A stretch of DNA of 64,000 bases from Bradyrhizobium sp. S69 (GCF_009766005.1 NZ_LMUK01000024.1:180992-244991); one strand, 5' to 3'. Shown: positions 17,295 to 26,221, counted from the stretch's first letter. Made by a program: numbers and translations. Notes: a model not told the origin generated them from the sequence alone.

Positions 17295-18155
17295 ATGACG
17301 AGACTTCCGCCTGCTCGCTTCGGTGCTGTTTCAAGGCGCCTGCTGTTGCTGTTGGTAACGGCACAATTCGCGCTACCCCTGTTCGCCGGCAAGGCTCACG
17401 CTGCCACGCTCGATGAAATCAAGAAGCGCGGCTATCTCATGGTCGCGACCGAAGACGATTTCCGGCCGTTCGAATTCGTCAAGGACGGCAAGCCGACCGG
17501 CTTCGACAACGAATTGGTGGAAGATTTGCGCAAATACGCGCCGTTCGAGATCAGGCAGGAGATCATTCCCTGGACCGGCATCCTGGCCGGTGTCAGCACA
17601 GGCAAATACGATATCGCGATGACGGCTGCGATCATCACCAAGGAGCGAAAGCAGTCGCTGGACTTCACCAGCCCGATCGCGGACGCCACCCATTTTTACG
17701 TCAAGCGCAAAGGAGACACCGCCATCTCCGCGATCAAGGACCTCAGCGGCAAGGCCGTCGGCGTGCAGGCCGGCAGCGCCCTGCTCGCACGTCTGCCCGA
17801 ACTCGATGCGATGCTGAAGAAAGACGGCGGCACCCTCGGCAAGGTTGTTGAATATACGTCCTATCCCGAGGCCTATCAGGATCTCGCGCTCGGCCGCACC
17901 GATTACGTGGTCAATACCGTCATCAACCTGAAAACGCTTGTCGCCGAGAAGCCCGGCGCATTTGAACTCGGCCAGGCGGTCTCCGGAAAATCGTTCCCGG
18001 CCTGGGCCGTGGCCAAGGGCAATACGGAGCTGCTGGCCTTCTTCAATGAATTCATCGCCAAGGAAAAGGCCAGCGGCCGCTTCGCCGAATTGCAGAAGAA
18101 GTGGTTCGGCGATTCGTTCCCGGATCTGCCGGTCACCTTCGAGCCGGAATTCTAA
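17295..18155 (+). CDS. Polar amino-acid class ABC substrate-binding protein (SBP_bac_3)
   Basis: Periplasmic receptor, 286 aa. The signal peptide ends about FAGKAHA. The core is the family-3 binding fold: LDEIKKRGYLMVATEDDFRPFEF, GFDNELVEDL, WTGILAGVSTGKYDIAMTA, ERKQSLDFTSP and a C-lobe ending EKASGRFAELQKKWFG. The ATG at 17295 follows AAAGGAAAC at 9 bases. It is followed by two permeases and an ATPase, completing an importer for an amino acid or similar zwitterion. The ligand is unknown; the operon context suggests a nitrogenous catabolite. Confidence 0.92.
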   Translation: MTRLPPARFGAVSRRLLLLLVTAQFALPLFAGKAHAATLDEIKKRGYLMVATEDDFRPFEFVKDGKPTGFDNELVEDLRKYAPFEIRQEIIPWTGILAGVSTGKYDIAMTAAIITKERKQSLDFTSPIADATHFYVKRKGDTAISAIKDLSGKAVGVQAGSALLARLPELDAMLKKDGGTLGKVVEYTSYPEAYQDLALGRTDYVVNTVINLKTLVAEKPGAFELGQAVSGKSFPAWAVAKGNTELLAFFNEFIAKEKASGRFAELQKKWFGDSFPDLPVTFEPEF

Positions 18156-18182
18156 CGGCGGCGTCGGCAAAACTGGCCTGTC

Positions 18183-18830
18183 ATGAGCGGCGGCGACATC
18201 GCATCGATCTTTCAGGGCGCCGCAGTGACGATAACCTTGTCGCTGATCGGCATCCTGATTGGACTGCCGATCGGGCTCGGCCTTGCGCTGCTGCGCTGGG
18301 CCAACGTCCCGGTCATCGCGCGGATCGTCGCCGTCTATGTCAGCATGCTGCGCGCCACGCCGCTGGTGACGCTGCTGTTGCTGTTGTTCTTTGCGCTGCC
18401 GAACATCGGCATCCCGATCAATCCGATTTCGGCCGCGATCACAGCGCTTGTCATGAACACCTCGGCGTTCAATTGCGAAGTCTGGCGGGCAGCCTTGATG
18501 AATTTTCCAAAGGACCAATACGAGGCGGCGCAATCCGTCGGCATGCGCGCTTCGTTACGGTTCCGGCGAATCGTGCTACCGCAGATCCTGCGGGTCAGCC
18601 TGCCCGGGCTGGTCAATGAAATGTCGCTGCTGATCAAGGTGACGCCGGTGCTGGCGGTGGTCGGCGTCGTCGACATCACCCGCGCCGCTGTGCGAATAGG
18701 CGCCGAGACCTACGACCCGCTACCGCCTTTTCTGGTCGCGATCGCGCTCTACGCGCCGATCGTGTTCGCGCTGGTCGCCTTGCAGCGCTGGATCGAACGC
18801 CGCCAGTCTGCCGCCGAGGCCGCCGCATGA
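18183..18830 (+). CDS. Polar amino-acid ABC transporter permease (HisM/GlnP class)
   Basis: A 215-aa inner-membrane permease with about five hydrophobic segments. The N-terminal VTITLSLIGILIGLPIGLGL and MLRATPLVTLLLLLFF (RxTP motif of this class) are typical. The EAA coupling loop is YEAAQSVGMRASLRFRRIVLP. Its last four bases overlap the second permease start (ATGA). The two permeases presumably form a heterodimer. Confidence 0.92.
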   Translation: MSGGDIASIFQGAAVTITLSLIGILIGLPIGLGLALLRWANVPVIARIVAVYVSMLRATPLVTLLLLLFFALPNIGIPINPISAAITALVMNTSAFNCEVWRAALMNFPKDQYEAAQSVGMRASLRFRRIVLPQILRVSLPGLVNEMSLLIKVTPVLAVVGVVDITRAAVRIGAETYDPLPPFLVAIALYAPIVFALVALQRWIERRQSAAEAAA

Positions 18831-19483
18831 TCCACGATTTCGGCATCGTCTGGACCGAGCGCGCATTGCTGCTTAGCGGGCTGGCGAATACCACGATCCT
18901 GTCGGTATTGGCCGCTATCGCGTCGCTATTGCTTGGCTTCGCGCTGACCCCGGCGCTGATGTCGAAGCACCTTGCCGTATCGGGAACAGCGCGCGTGTTC
19001 GTCGATGGGATGCGATGCGTTCCCTTCCTGCTGTTTGCCTATATCGTCTATTACGGCCTGCCGTCGCTCGGCCTCCGCTGGGACAACTGGACCTCGGGCC
19101 TGTTCGCCCTGATCGTCTACAATACCGCCTACATGGCCGAGACCCTGCGCGGCGCCTGGGTTGCACAGCCGCGCGAGCCGATCGAGGCCGGCGTCGCGTT
19201 CGGCTTTTCCGATCTGAAACTGTTCCGCCGCATCATTCTTCCGCCGCTGCTGCTGTCGGCCGGACCGGTGATCGGCAACCAGACGATCCAGATCATCAAG
19301 GACAGTGCTTTCCTCACCATCATCGCGCTGCCGGAATTGACCCATGCCGCCAGTTCGATTCAGTCCAGGCACTATGTGCCGTTCGCGGCGTTCATTACCG
19401 CGGTCTTTCTCTATTGGGGCCTTTGTCTGGTGGTCGAGGCCGGCGTGAATTCCGTCGGCCGTCTGGCCGAAGCGCGGCGGTAA
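18827..19483 (+). CDS. Polar amino-acid ABC transporter permease, second subunit
   Basis: A 218-aa permease paralogous to the preceding one. ANTTILSVLAAIASLLLGFA starts the membrane domain. FVDGMRCVPFLLFAYIVYYG replaces the usual RGTP motif with RCVP. The coupling loop is EAGVAFGFSDLKLFRRIILP. It starts in an ATGA overlap with the first permease and ends 7 bases before the ATPase gene. Confidence 0.92.
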   Translation: MIHDFGIVWTERALLLSGLANTTILSVLAAIASLLLGFALTPALMSKHLAVSGTARVFVDGMRCVPFLLFAYIVYYGLPSLGLRWDNWTSGLFALIVYNTAYMAETLRGAWVAQPREPIEAGVAFGFSDLKLFRRIILPPLLLSAGPVIGNQTIQIIKDSAFLTIIALPELTHAASSIQSRHYVPFAAFITAVFLYWGLCLVVEAGVNSVGRLAEARR

Positions 19484-19490
19484 CAACGAT

Positions 19491-20276
19491 ATGGCGGCTT
19501 TGAATAAAGTGCTGGATGTCGCGGGTGTCTCCAAACGGTTTGGAGCGAACGAGGTTTTGTCGGACGTCAGCCTGCAGGTCGATAAAGGTGAGACCGTCTG
19601 CGTATTGGGACCCTCGGGCTCCGGCAAATCGACCCTGCTGCGCTGTATCAACTGGCTCGAACGGCCCGATGCGGGGCAAATCTATCTGAACGGCCAACGG
19701 GTCGGCGTCAGCGGCGCCGGCATCGCCATGAGCGATCGCGACCTGTCGAAGATCAGAACGCGCGTTGGCATGGTGTTTCAGCATTTCGCGCTGTGGCCGC
19801 ATCTGACCGTACTGCAAAATCTGATGGAGGCACCGGTTCAGGTGCAGCGGCGGCCAAAGGCCGAAGTGCGCGACGAGGCGCTGGCGCTGCTCGAGAAGGT
19901 CGGGCTGGTCGAAAAGCGCGATGCGTTCCCGTCCAGGCTGTCGGGTGGCCAGAAGCAGCGCGTCGGCATCGCGCGCGCGCTGGCGATGCGGCCGGATCTT
20001 TTGCTGTTCGACGAGCCGACCAGCGCGCTCGATCCGGAGCTGGTCGGCGAAGTGCTGGTGGTGATGCGCGAGCTCGCCCATGAAGGCATGACCATGGTGA
20101 TCGTGACCCATGAGATGGGATTCGCGCGCGAGGCGGCAACGCGCGTGTTGTTTCTGGATCGCGGCAGGAACGTCGAGAGTGGCCCGCCCGAACAATTTTT
20201 CGCCAAACCGGAAACCGAACGGGCCCGCCAGTTTCTCCAGCGCTATGCCGGCGATACCGCGAACGGAAAACACTGA
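19491..20276 (+). CDS. Polar amino-acid ABC transporter ATP-binding protein (GlnQ class)
   Basis: A 261-aa ATPase of the importer. Walker A is GPSGSGKST, the Q-loop is VFQHFALWPHLTV, the signature LSGGQKQRVGIARAL, Walker B is LLLFDEPTSALDPEL, and the switch His is in VTHEMGFA. All motifs are intact and the length is usual. It is followed 15 bases later by the RidA gene in the same operon. Confidence 0.94.
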   Translation: MAALNKVLDVAGVSKRFGANEVLSDVSLQVDKGETVCVLGPSGSGKSTLLRCINWLERPDAGQIYLNGQRVGVSGAGIAMSDRDLSKIRTRVGMVFQHFALWPHLTVLQNLMEAPVQVQRRPKAEVRDEALALLEKVGLVEKRDAFPSRLSGGQKQRVGIARALAMRPDLLLFDEPTSALDPELVGEVLVVMRELAHEGMTMVIVTHEMGFAREAATRVLFLDRGRNVESGPPEQFFAKPETERARQFLQRYAGDTANGKH

Positions 20277-20291
20277 CACCGGAGATTAACC

Positions 20292-20684
20292 ATGGACCCG
20301 ATCTTCCATCTGCTGCCGGGCGCGCCCAACCCGGTCACCCCCTATAGCCACGCCGTCGAGGCCAACGGATTCCTCTTCGTCACGGGGCAGCTTGCCACCG
20401 ACCCGGATGACGACGAGCTGCCGATGCCGGATGGCGTCGAGGCGCAAACGCGCAAGGTGATGGACAATCTCAACCGCGTGCTGGCCGGTTGCGGGATGAG
20501 TTTCGCCAATGTGGTGTTCGCGCGAATCTTCCTGACCGATTTCAAGCGCGATTACGCCCGGATGAACGAGATCTTTTCGTCGCACTTCACCGACGGCAGG
20601 CGTCCGGGACGCACCACCGTGGGCGTCACCGACCTCGCCCGCGGTGGAATCGTCGAGATCGACATGATTGCCGCGAGATCGTGA
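20292..20684 (+). CDS. RidA/YjgF/RutC family deaminase
   Basis: A 130-aa RidA-superfamily protein, which normally hydrolyses reactive enamines/imines produced by amino-acid catabolism. The strand VEANGFLFVTGQLATDP is typical. The catalytic Arg (Arg107, in GRTTVGV) and Glu (Glu122, in VEIDMIA) are both present, so activity is expected. GGAGA lies 7 bases before the start. The position after the importer and before DUF1989 suggests it clears a deaminated intermediate of the imported compound; RutC of pyrimidine degradation is a relative, but no rutA or rutB is seen here. Confidence 0.92.
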   Translation: MDPIFHLLPGAPNPVTPYSHAVEANGFLFVTGQLATDPDDDELPMPDGVEAQTRKVMDNLNRVLAGCGMSFANVVFARIFLTDFKRDYARMNEIFSSHFTDGRRPGRTTVGVTDLARGGIVEIDMIAARS

Positions 20685-20694
20685 GGGACCTAGA

Positions 20695-21297
20695 ATGACA
20701 CAGACCAGAATCGAAATTCCGGCTCGCCGCGGCAAGGCTGCCTTCGTCGCGGCGGGACAAACCGTCACCGTCATCAATACCCATGGCGAACAGGTGGTCG
20801 ACACCTGGGCGTTCAATCGCGCCGATCTCGGTGAGTTCATGTCGAACGAACACACGCGGGCGCATAGCCTGCATTTGATCCCGAAGCCCGGCGATATCCT
20901 GCGCACCAACCAGCGCCGCCCGATCCTGACGCTGACCGAAGACACTTCCGGCGGGATTCACGACACGCTGATCGCCGCCTGCGATCGCTACCGCTACGCT
21001 TTCCTCGGCGTCGAGGGCTATCACGATAATTGCACCGACAATTTCCTGGCGGCGATGGCCGAGCTCGGCCTCGTTCCGCCGGAAGTCCCAAGCCCGCTCA
21101 ATCTGTTCATGAACATTCCGTGGTCGCCGGAAGGAATGCTTGGTTTCGAGGCTCCGCCGCGCCCCGTGCCCGGAAGCTACGTCCGCTTGCGCGCCGAAAT
21201 GGACCTCGTGATCGCATTTTCCGCCTGCCCGCAGGACGTGTTGCCGATCAATGGCAAAGCCGGCAAGCCGGTCGAGGCTCATTTTACGATCGGCTAG
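20695..21297 (+). CDS. DUF1989 (urea carboxylase-associated family) protein
   Basis: A 200-aa cytoplasmic protein of DUF1989, a family often encoded beside urea carboxylase and other nitrogen-release enzymes; its reaction is not settled. Conserved features are RRGKAAFVAAGQTVTVIN, QVVDTWAFN, the strand PRPILTLTEDTSGG-like segment and the putative metal or catalytic cluster YHDNCTDNF. AGGGA lies 8 bases before ATG 20695. It is the last gene of the nitroreductase, ABC, RidA operon and converges on galE 12 bases away. Confidence 0.88.
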   Translation: MTQTRIEIPARRGKAAFVAAGQTVTVINTHGEQVVDTWAFNRADLGEFMSNEHTRAHSLHLIPKPGDILRTNQRRPILTLTEDTSGGIHDTLIAACDRYRYAFLGVEGYHDNCTDNFLAAMAELGLVPPEVPSPLNLFMNIPWSPEGMLGFEAPPRPVPGSYVRLRAEMDLVIAFSACPQDVLPINGKAGKPVEAHFTIG

Positions 21298-21309
21298 GCT
21301 ACGATCGAT

Positions 21310-22407
21310 TTATTCCTCCAAAGCGGCATGAACCGGCGACAGAACCGGCACCAGACCCGGCGCGTCTAAAAGGCCAGACGCGTCTGAAAGACCAGGTGCG
21401 CGCTCGTGCGCTCGAACTTCCGGCCCCTTCATCGGATGGGCCTTCTGGTGCCATCCCCACGCGGTCCGCACGATCGTTGCAAGATCGGAAAATTTTGGCC
21501 GGAACATCAGGGCTTCGAACGCGGCGGTCGGATCCGCGACCAACACAGCGGGATCCCCTTCCCTGCGATCCCTTAGCAGCACGGGCACCGGCCTGCCGAC
21601 ACCGGCATGGATCGCCGACAAAATCTGTCGAACCGAATATCCGTTGCCCGTTCCGAGGTTAAAGGATCCGCCGACGCCGCCGCCGAGCAATCGCTTGAGC
21701 GCCAGGATGTGCGCGGCCGCGAGGTCCGTGACATGAATATAGTCGCGAATCGCGGTACCGTCCGGGGTCGGATAGTCACTGCCGAAGATCGCGAAATCGG
21801 CGGCGTGGCCCTGCAGCGCCATCATCGCACGCGGGATGAGATGGGTCTCGGGATCACGCTTTTCGCCGACCAGGCCTGATGGATCGGCGCCGCACGCATT
21901 GAAGTAGCGCAGGCTGAACGATTTCAGGCCATAGGCCGCGCGATAATCCCGCAGAATTTGTTCGATCATCCATTTCGAATGGCCGTAGGGATTGATCGGA
22001 AGGCCGGCCTGGGCTTCGCGGATCGGTTTGTCGTCGGCGTTGCCGTAAACCGCGCCGGTGCTGGAGAAAACCAGATTGCCGCATCCGGCCTGCCGCATCG
22101 CCTGCAGCAGCGCCAAGGTCCCCACTACATTGTTTTGATAATATTTCTGCGGATCGGACATCGATTCACCGACCAGACTGAACGCCGCGAAGTGAATGAC
22201 CGCGATGGCGTCATGTTCGCGCAGCGCTGAAGCCACCCTGTCATGATCGCAAACGTCGCCCTCGACCAACGGGCCCCATTTGACGAACGCGCGATGCCCA
22301 GTTGAAAAATTATCATAGCAAACCGGATTGAAGCCGGCCTCGAACAGCGCCTTGCAACAATGCGCCCCGATATAGCCGGCGCCTCCGGTGACCAAGACTG
22401 ACTTCAT
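21310..22407 (-). CDS. galE: UDP-glucose 4-epimerase
   Basis: A 365-aa extended SDR that interconverts UDP-glucose and UDP-galactose for exopolysaccharide and LPS. The NAD motif is TGGAGYIG at 7-14. The catalytic Ser lies in FSSTGAVYG, with Tyr141 and Lys145 in YGHSK. Other family landmarks are YFNACGADPSG and RDYIHVTDLAAAH. The C-terminus runs about 25 residues past the usual end and is encoded by short GC-rich repeats. ATGs at 22407 and 22416 are both possible; 22407 gives the canonical N-terminus. Confidence 0.93.
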   Translation of the reverse strand: MKSVLVTGGAGYIGAHCCKALFEAGFNPVCYDNFSTGHRAFVKWGPLVEGDVCDHDRVASALREHDAIAVIHFAAFSLVGESMSDPQKYYQNNVVGTLALLQAMRQAGCGNLVFSSTGAVYGNADDKPIREAQAGLPINPYGHSKWMIEQILRDYRAAYGLKSFSLRYFNACGADPSGLVGEKRDPETHLIPRAMMALQGHAADFAIFGSDYPTPDGTAIRDYIHVTDLAAAHILALKRLLGGGVGGSFNLGTGNGYSVRQILSAIHAGVGRPVPVLLRDRREGDPAVLVADPTAAFEALMFRPKFSDLATIVRTAWGWHQKAHPMKGPEVRAHERAPGLSDASGLLDAPGLVPVLSPVHAALEE

Positions 22408-22735
22408 CGCACTCATCGCAAAATTCCGAAACTCTTTGTTAACCCGTTACGTCTTTTCCGCCGCTCATCAACGCGCAGTTCGCGGCATCCGTCTCGACGT
22501 TGGCTAATCGTCTTTAGCGCCTCAGCACTGACCATCCGTATTGGAAATCGATAAAGTTTTCGCGGCGGCATCCATGAAGCGTATAGTTCTCGCTGGCGGC
22601 AGCGTAAGCCGGTAGCCGGTAGCCCGGATGAGCGAAGACCGTATGTCCTTCCCAGATTGAGGCGACTCGCCCTCGATGCGCAAGCGAGGGTTGCCCGGAT
22701 AGGCTGGGTAGAGCCTCACGCAAGGAGGACGAGTC
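22408..22735. other. Noncoding region upstream of IS110 transposase
   Basis: No convincing gene. From about 22510 it probably belongs to the insertion sequence. It holds a half copy of the CCCGGATGAGCGAAG repeat (22623-22637) and a stem CCCTCG/CGAGGG (22670-22690). IS110-group elements encode a bridge RNA in this position; the exact left end cannot be fixed here. Confidence 0.4.
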
Positions 22736-23860
22736 ATGGCGGATTATAACGAAGTCTTTGTAGGTATCGATACATCGAAGCTTCGCAATGCAGTGGCCGT
22801 TGCGGAAGGTGGGCGGAACGGTGAGGTCCGGTATCATGGCGAGATCGAGAACACGGAGGCGGCGACGCGCAAGCTGGTGAAGAAGCTTGCGGCGCAGCAT
22901 CGGCAACTGACGTTTTGCTATGAAGCCGGGCCGACGGGGTATGGGCTGCACCGGCTGATCAAGGCACTCGGTCACGAGTGTGTGGTGGTGGCGCCATCGT
23001 TGATCCCGAAGAAGCCGGGCGACCGGGTGAAGACCAATCGGCGCGACGCGCTCAACCTGGCGAAGCTGCTGCGCGCGGGCGAACTGACTGCGGTCTGGGT
23101 ACCGGATGCGCGGCACGAGGCGATGCGGGATCTGGTGCGGTCGCGCGAGGCTGCGGTCGACGACCTCAAATCCAAACGCCAGCAAGTTTTGTCGCTGCTG
23201 CTGCGACTCGGTCGGCATTTTGCGGGTAAGCGAACCTGGACCAAGGCCCATATGAACTGGCTGGTAAGCCAGAAGCTCGCCCACCGCGAACAGCGCATCG
23301 CATTCGAGGAGATGCTGTTGGCGGTGCGGCAAGCCGATGAGCGCGTGATCCGGCTCGAGAAGGCGATCGCCGCGGCAGTGCCGGAATGGTCGCTTGCAAA
23401 GGTGGTGACGGCACTGATGGCCGTGCGCGGTCTCGATCTCATTTCGGCTACGATTTTTCTTGCCGAGATCGGCGATCTGTCGCGCTTTGCCAGCCCGCGC
23501 CAATTGATGGCCTATCTCGGCCTGGTGCCGGGCGAAGCATCGACCGGTGACAGGGTCTGGCGCGGCGGCATCACCAAGGCCGGCAATCATCGGGCACGGC
23601 GCATTCTGGTGGAGTGCTCCTGGAGCTATCGTCATCCTCCGCGCGTCGGCAAGAAGAAGCTTGCCAAGGTAGAAGCCGCACCACCCGCCGTCCGGGAGAT
23701 CGCCTGGAAGGCGCAGGCGCGCCTGACCGCGCGCTACCGCGCATTGGCACGGCGCGGCAAACGGCCGACACTTGTGGTGACCGCGATTGCGCGTGAGCTG
23801 TCGGGCTTCATTTGGGCCGTCAGCCGCGCCGTCGGCGCGCCTGCAACGCCGGCGGTGTGA
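22736..23860 (+). mobile_element. IS110-family insertion sequence, intact transposase
   Basis: The single reading frame encodes a 374-aa IS110 recombinase. The N-terminal RuvC-like DEDD domain has Asp12 (GIDTSK), Glu63 (CYEAGPTGYG) and Asp104 (TNRRDALNLAKLL). The residue at 101, Asp in many relatives, is Asn here, as I recall for a large subgroup with KTNRRDA. The C-terminal Transposase_20 domain has VRGLDLISATIFLAEIGD and a candidate catalytic Ser269 in PGEASTGD. AAGGAGG precedes the ATG by 9 bases. Such elements usually lack terminal inverted repeats, so outer limits are not assigned; coordinates give the coding core only. It sits between galE and a repeat island. Confidence 0.93.
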
Positions 23861-24203
23861 ATACATCGACAGACCTGACAAGGAGCCAGCACCCGGACCG
23901 CAATCCGGACAAATATCGTGCAACGGCGGGGGCGAAGCCACGGCAGGGGAATTCCCGATATCGCTTTGTGGCCGATCAAGCGATCGACGCCCGCGCGTAG
24001 ACAGCGGAAAGCCCCGGACGAAATCTCGGAACTGCGGTTTAAACCCGCGTATCAGAGTTTGATCACCGACGTCTTCAGGCTTTGCCTCCACCGTTGCACG
24101 ATCATCCCTACCGCACGCTCCAGCGAAATTCGCAGGGAGCCGACAACTCATGATCAAACCACTTGACGAAGGACATCAGAGCGATATGCGGGAAACGCCG
24201 AAT
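23861..24203. other. Noncoding region downstream of IS110 transposase
   Basis: No supported gene. It presumably contains the right end of the insertion sequence and then host intergenic DNA; no target duplication or boundary could be identified by eye. Confidence 0.4.
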
Positions 24204-24235
24204 CCCCGGATATCGCTTCGCTCATCCGGGCTACG
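24204..24235. repeat. REP-like palindrome (CCCGGAT...ATCCGGG type)
   Basis: Arms CCCGGAT and ATCCGGG enclose a 12-base centre rich in GCTTCG. Its half CCCGGATGAGCGAAG also occurs in inverted orientation at 22623-22637 on the other side of the IS110 gene. I recognise this as a recurrent intergenic palindrome of Bradyrhizobium-type genomes. Confidence 0.6.
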
Positions 24236-24238
24236 ACC

Positions 24239-24740
24239 ATGACTCCGCGTTCTCGCGACGGCATTTCGCCCGAGTTTTGTAAATTCATTTCGCCCCCAAA
24301 AAGAGAGGGCGCAGGGAAGACCGGGTGCGCGCTGCACCCGCGGTCCCGTGTGCAAAAGCAGAGTAGAAAACGCACACGAGCATACAGGTTCAGCGGAAGC
24401 AGTCCGGCCTTCCCTGCGCAATGGTGTTACAGCTTATATCGTGCTCTCCCCGGCGAGACCTTGGCTTGTTTGTCACCGTCATTCCCAGGAAGCGCGAGCT
24501 TCCTGCGAACTTGACACCAGCCACTGGGGCGTCAGGACCACACGACTTTGCCGTCCGCTTCAGCCGCGCTCGTCAGTCGCAGCTTTCGCGTCCATCGCAC
24601 CCCGACCCGCGTTTCGTGACGAATGCGCATACGCCCCTCTGGTGGGACGGGATGGCACAAGAAGTGAAGCTGATTTGCCTTGACGATCAAGCGCGACCGC
24701 TGCGACACATTGGCACGACGGGCAACTCACCGAAATGCTG
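24239..24740. repeat. Long interspersed intergenic repeat of Bradyrhizobium type
   Basis: Frames across this stretch yield peptides such as REGAGKTGCALHPRSRVQ, which I recognise as a recurrent spurious hypothetical protein of Bradyrhizobium genomes. The recurring unit is therefore DNA, not a gene. It lacks a ribosome site and consistent codon bias. The limits are approximate. Confidence 0.5.
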
Positions 24741-24860
24741 TCAAGTTTTATTTGCTGCTTCGACGCCCTTGTCCTTCCAAAATCAGTCGGCCGCTTGTCA
24801 GGCCGGCCGGGCCGGCGCAGATTGCGGCCACCCGACAAGCAAGAGCAAAAAGGAGAAAAC

Positions 24861-25910
24861 ATGATTATCGACCACGCCAGGCTGCGCACATTGGCAAATC
24901 GCATCGTCGCGGCCGGCGGCAGTTCACCCGACGAAGCCAGCATCGTTGCCGAGCATCTGGTCGAAGCCAATTTGCGCGGCCACGACAGCCATGGCGTCGG
25001 CATGCTGGTCGCCTATGTGCGCGACTTCGAGGCCGGGACGCTCAAGGCCAACCAGAAGCCCGAGATCGTCTCGGACACCGGCACGATCTCGGTCTGGGAT
25101 GCGCATGCCGGCTACGGCCAGGTGGTCGCCCGTCAGGCGGTCGAATGGGCGATCGGGGCCGCGCAGCAGCATGGCGTCGCGGTCAACGGATTGCGCAACG
25201 CGCACCACATCGGTCGGGTCGGCACCTATGGCGAGATTGCCGCGCGCGCGGGCATGGTGGCGATGCACTTCGTCAACGTCGCCTCCGGTCCGCCGCCGGT
25301 TGCGCCGTTCCGCGGCCGTGAAGGCCGCTTCCTGACCAATCCGGTCTGCATCGCCATTCCCGGCACGGCGAGCAACGAGCCGATCCTGCTCGATTTCGCC
25401 ACCAGCCGTGTCGCGATGGGCAAGGTGCGGGTGGCGCACAATGCCGGCAAGCCGATGCTCGACGGCGCGATGCTCGACCACGACGGCCATCCCACCACCG
25501 ACCCGTCCGTGATGTACACCGAACCGCGCGGCGTGGTGTTGCCGTTCGGCGAGCACAAGGGCTCTGGTCTTGCGCTGGTCTGTGAAATTCTGGCCGGCGC
25601 CATTGTCGGCTCGGCCAGCGTGACCACCAGCACGCCGCCGGAACGTGGCATCATCAACGGCATGCTGAGCATCGTCATCGACCCCGCGCGGCTTTCCGCG
25701 CGCGACAGCATGATGGCCGAGATCGACGCCATGATCGGATGGGTGAAGTCGGCCAAGCCTTCCGACCCGGATCTTCCGGTGCTGGTCGCCGGCGAGCCGG
25801 AGCAGATCGCGCGCGCCCAGCGTCTTGCCCATGGCATCGAGGTCGATGACGAGACCTGGAGCCAATTGTCGGCGATCGCCGAACGCTATCAGATTCCGGT
25901 CGGCCGATAG
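24861..25910 (+). CDS. Ldh_2 family malate/lactate-type dehydrogenase
   Basis: A 349-aa NAD(P)-dependent 2-hydroxyacid dehydrogenase, a diverged paralogue of the one at 12976. Hallmarks: NLRGHDSHGVGMLVAYVRD, the catalytic-His region GLRNAHHIGRVGTYGE, FLTNPVCIAIPG, LLDFATSRVAMGKVRVA and FGEHKGSGLALVCEIL. AAAAAGGAG ends 5 bases before the ATG. It is followed by a repeat cluster and then an orphan binding protein, so operon links are unclear. The substrate is unknown. Confidence 0.92.
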   Translation: MIIDHARLRTLANRIVAAGGSSPDEASIVAEHLVEANLRGHDSHGVGMLVAYVRDFEAGTLKANQKPEIVSDTGTISVWDAHAGYGQVVARQAVEWAIGAAQQHGVAVNGLRNAHHIGRVGTYGEIAARAGMVAMHFVNVASGPPPVAPFRGREGRFLTNPVCIAIPGTASNEPILLDFATSRVAMGKVRVAHNAGKPMLDGAMLDHDGHPTTDPSVMYTEPRGVVLPFGEHKGSGLALVCEILAGAIVGSASVTTSTPPERGIINGMLSIVIDPARLSARDSMMAEIDAMIGWVKSAKPSDPDLPVLVAGEPEQIARAQRLAHGIEVDDETWSQLSAIAERYQIPVGR

Positions 25911-25973
25911 TTGAAGCGGCGGCCTAAAGCATAATGAGATTAGATCAAGCCATAGCGGCAACGGGAGCGCGCT

Positions 25974-26166
25974 CCCTCTCCCACCCAACTCGGGTTTACC
26001 CAAGTTGGGCATTAATATTTGTCGAAGTCGGATATATCCGACTTCGACTGGGAGAGGGTTGGGGTGAGGGGTTACGGCCTCTCGTTAAACGCCCCTCACC
26101 CGATTTGCACCGGACGATGCTTCGCATCGCCGGGAGCAAATCGACCTCTCCCCGACGGGGAGAGGT
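25974..26166. repeat. Composite hairpin repeat, copy 1, with palindromic insert
   Basis: A chain of stems: outer arms CCCTCTCCCA (25974-25983) and TGGGAGAGGG (26049-26058) enclose two hairpins (25984-26009 and the perfect 28-base palindrome 26021-26048). Next come GGGTGAGGGG/CCCCTCACCC (26062-26101), GATTTGC/GCAAATC (26102-26142) and ACCTCTCCCC/GGGGAGAGGT (26144-26166). It matches 44302-44446 in inverted orientation. Confidence 0.75.
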
Positions 26167-26221
26167 GGGCTCAAATACCGGGCCAGACCGACTCAATTAC
26201 TGAATGATAAGGAGACATCGC

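Noticed and set aside
22514..24157. Minus-strand frame of 547 codons over the insertion sequence
   Set aside because: Antisense to the IS110 recombinase; the plus frame has the DEDD and Transposase_20 motifs and a strong ribosome site.
24239..24683. Overlapping plus-strand frames in the long repeat
   Set aside because: Several frames are open with similar peptides known as repeat-derived hypothetical proteins; treated as a DNA repeat.
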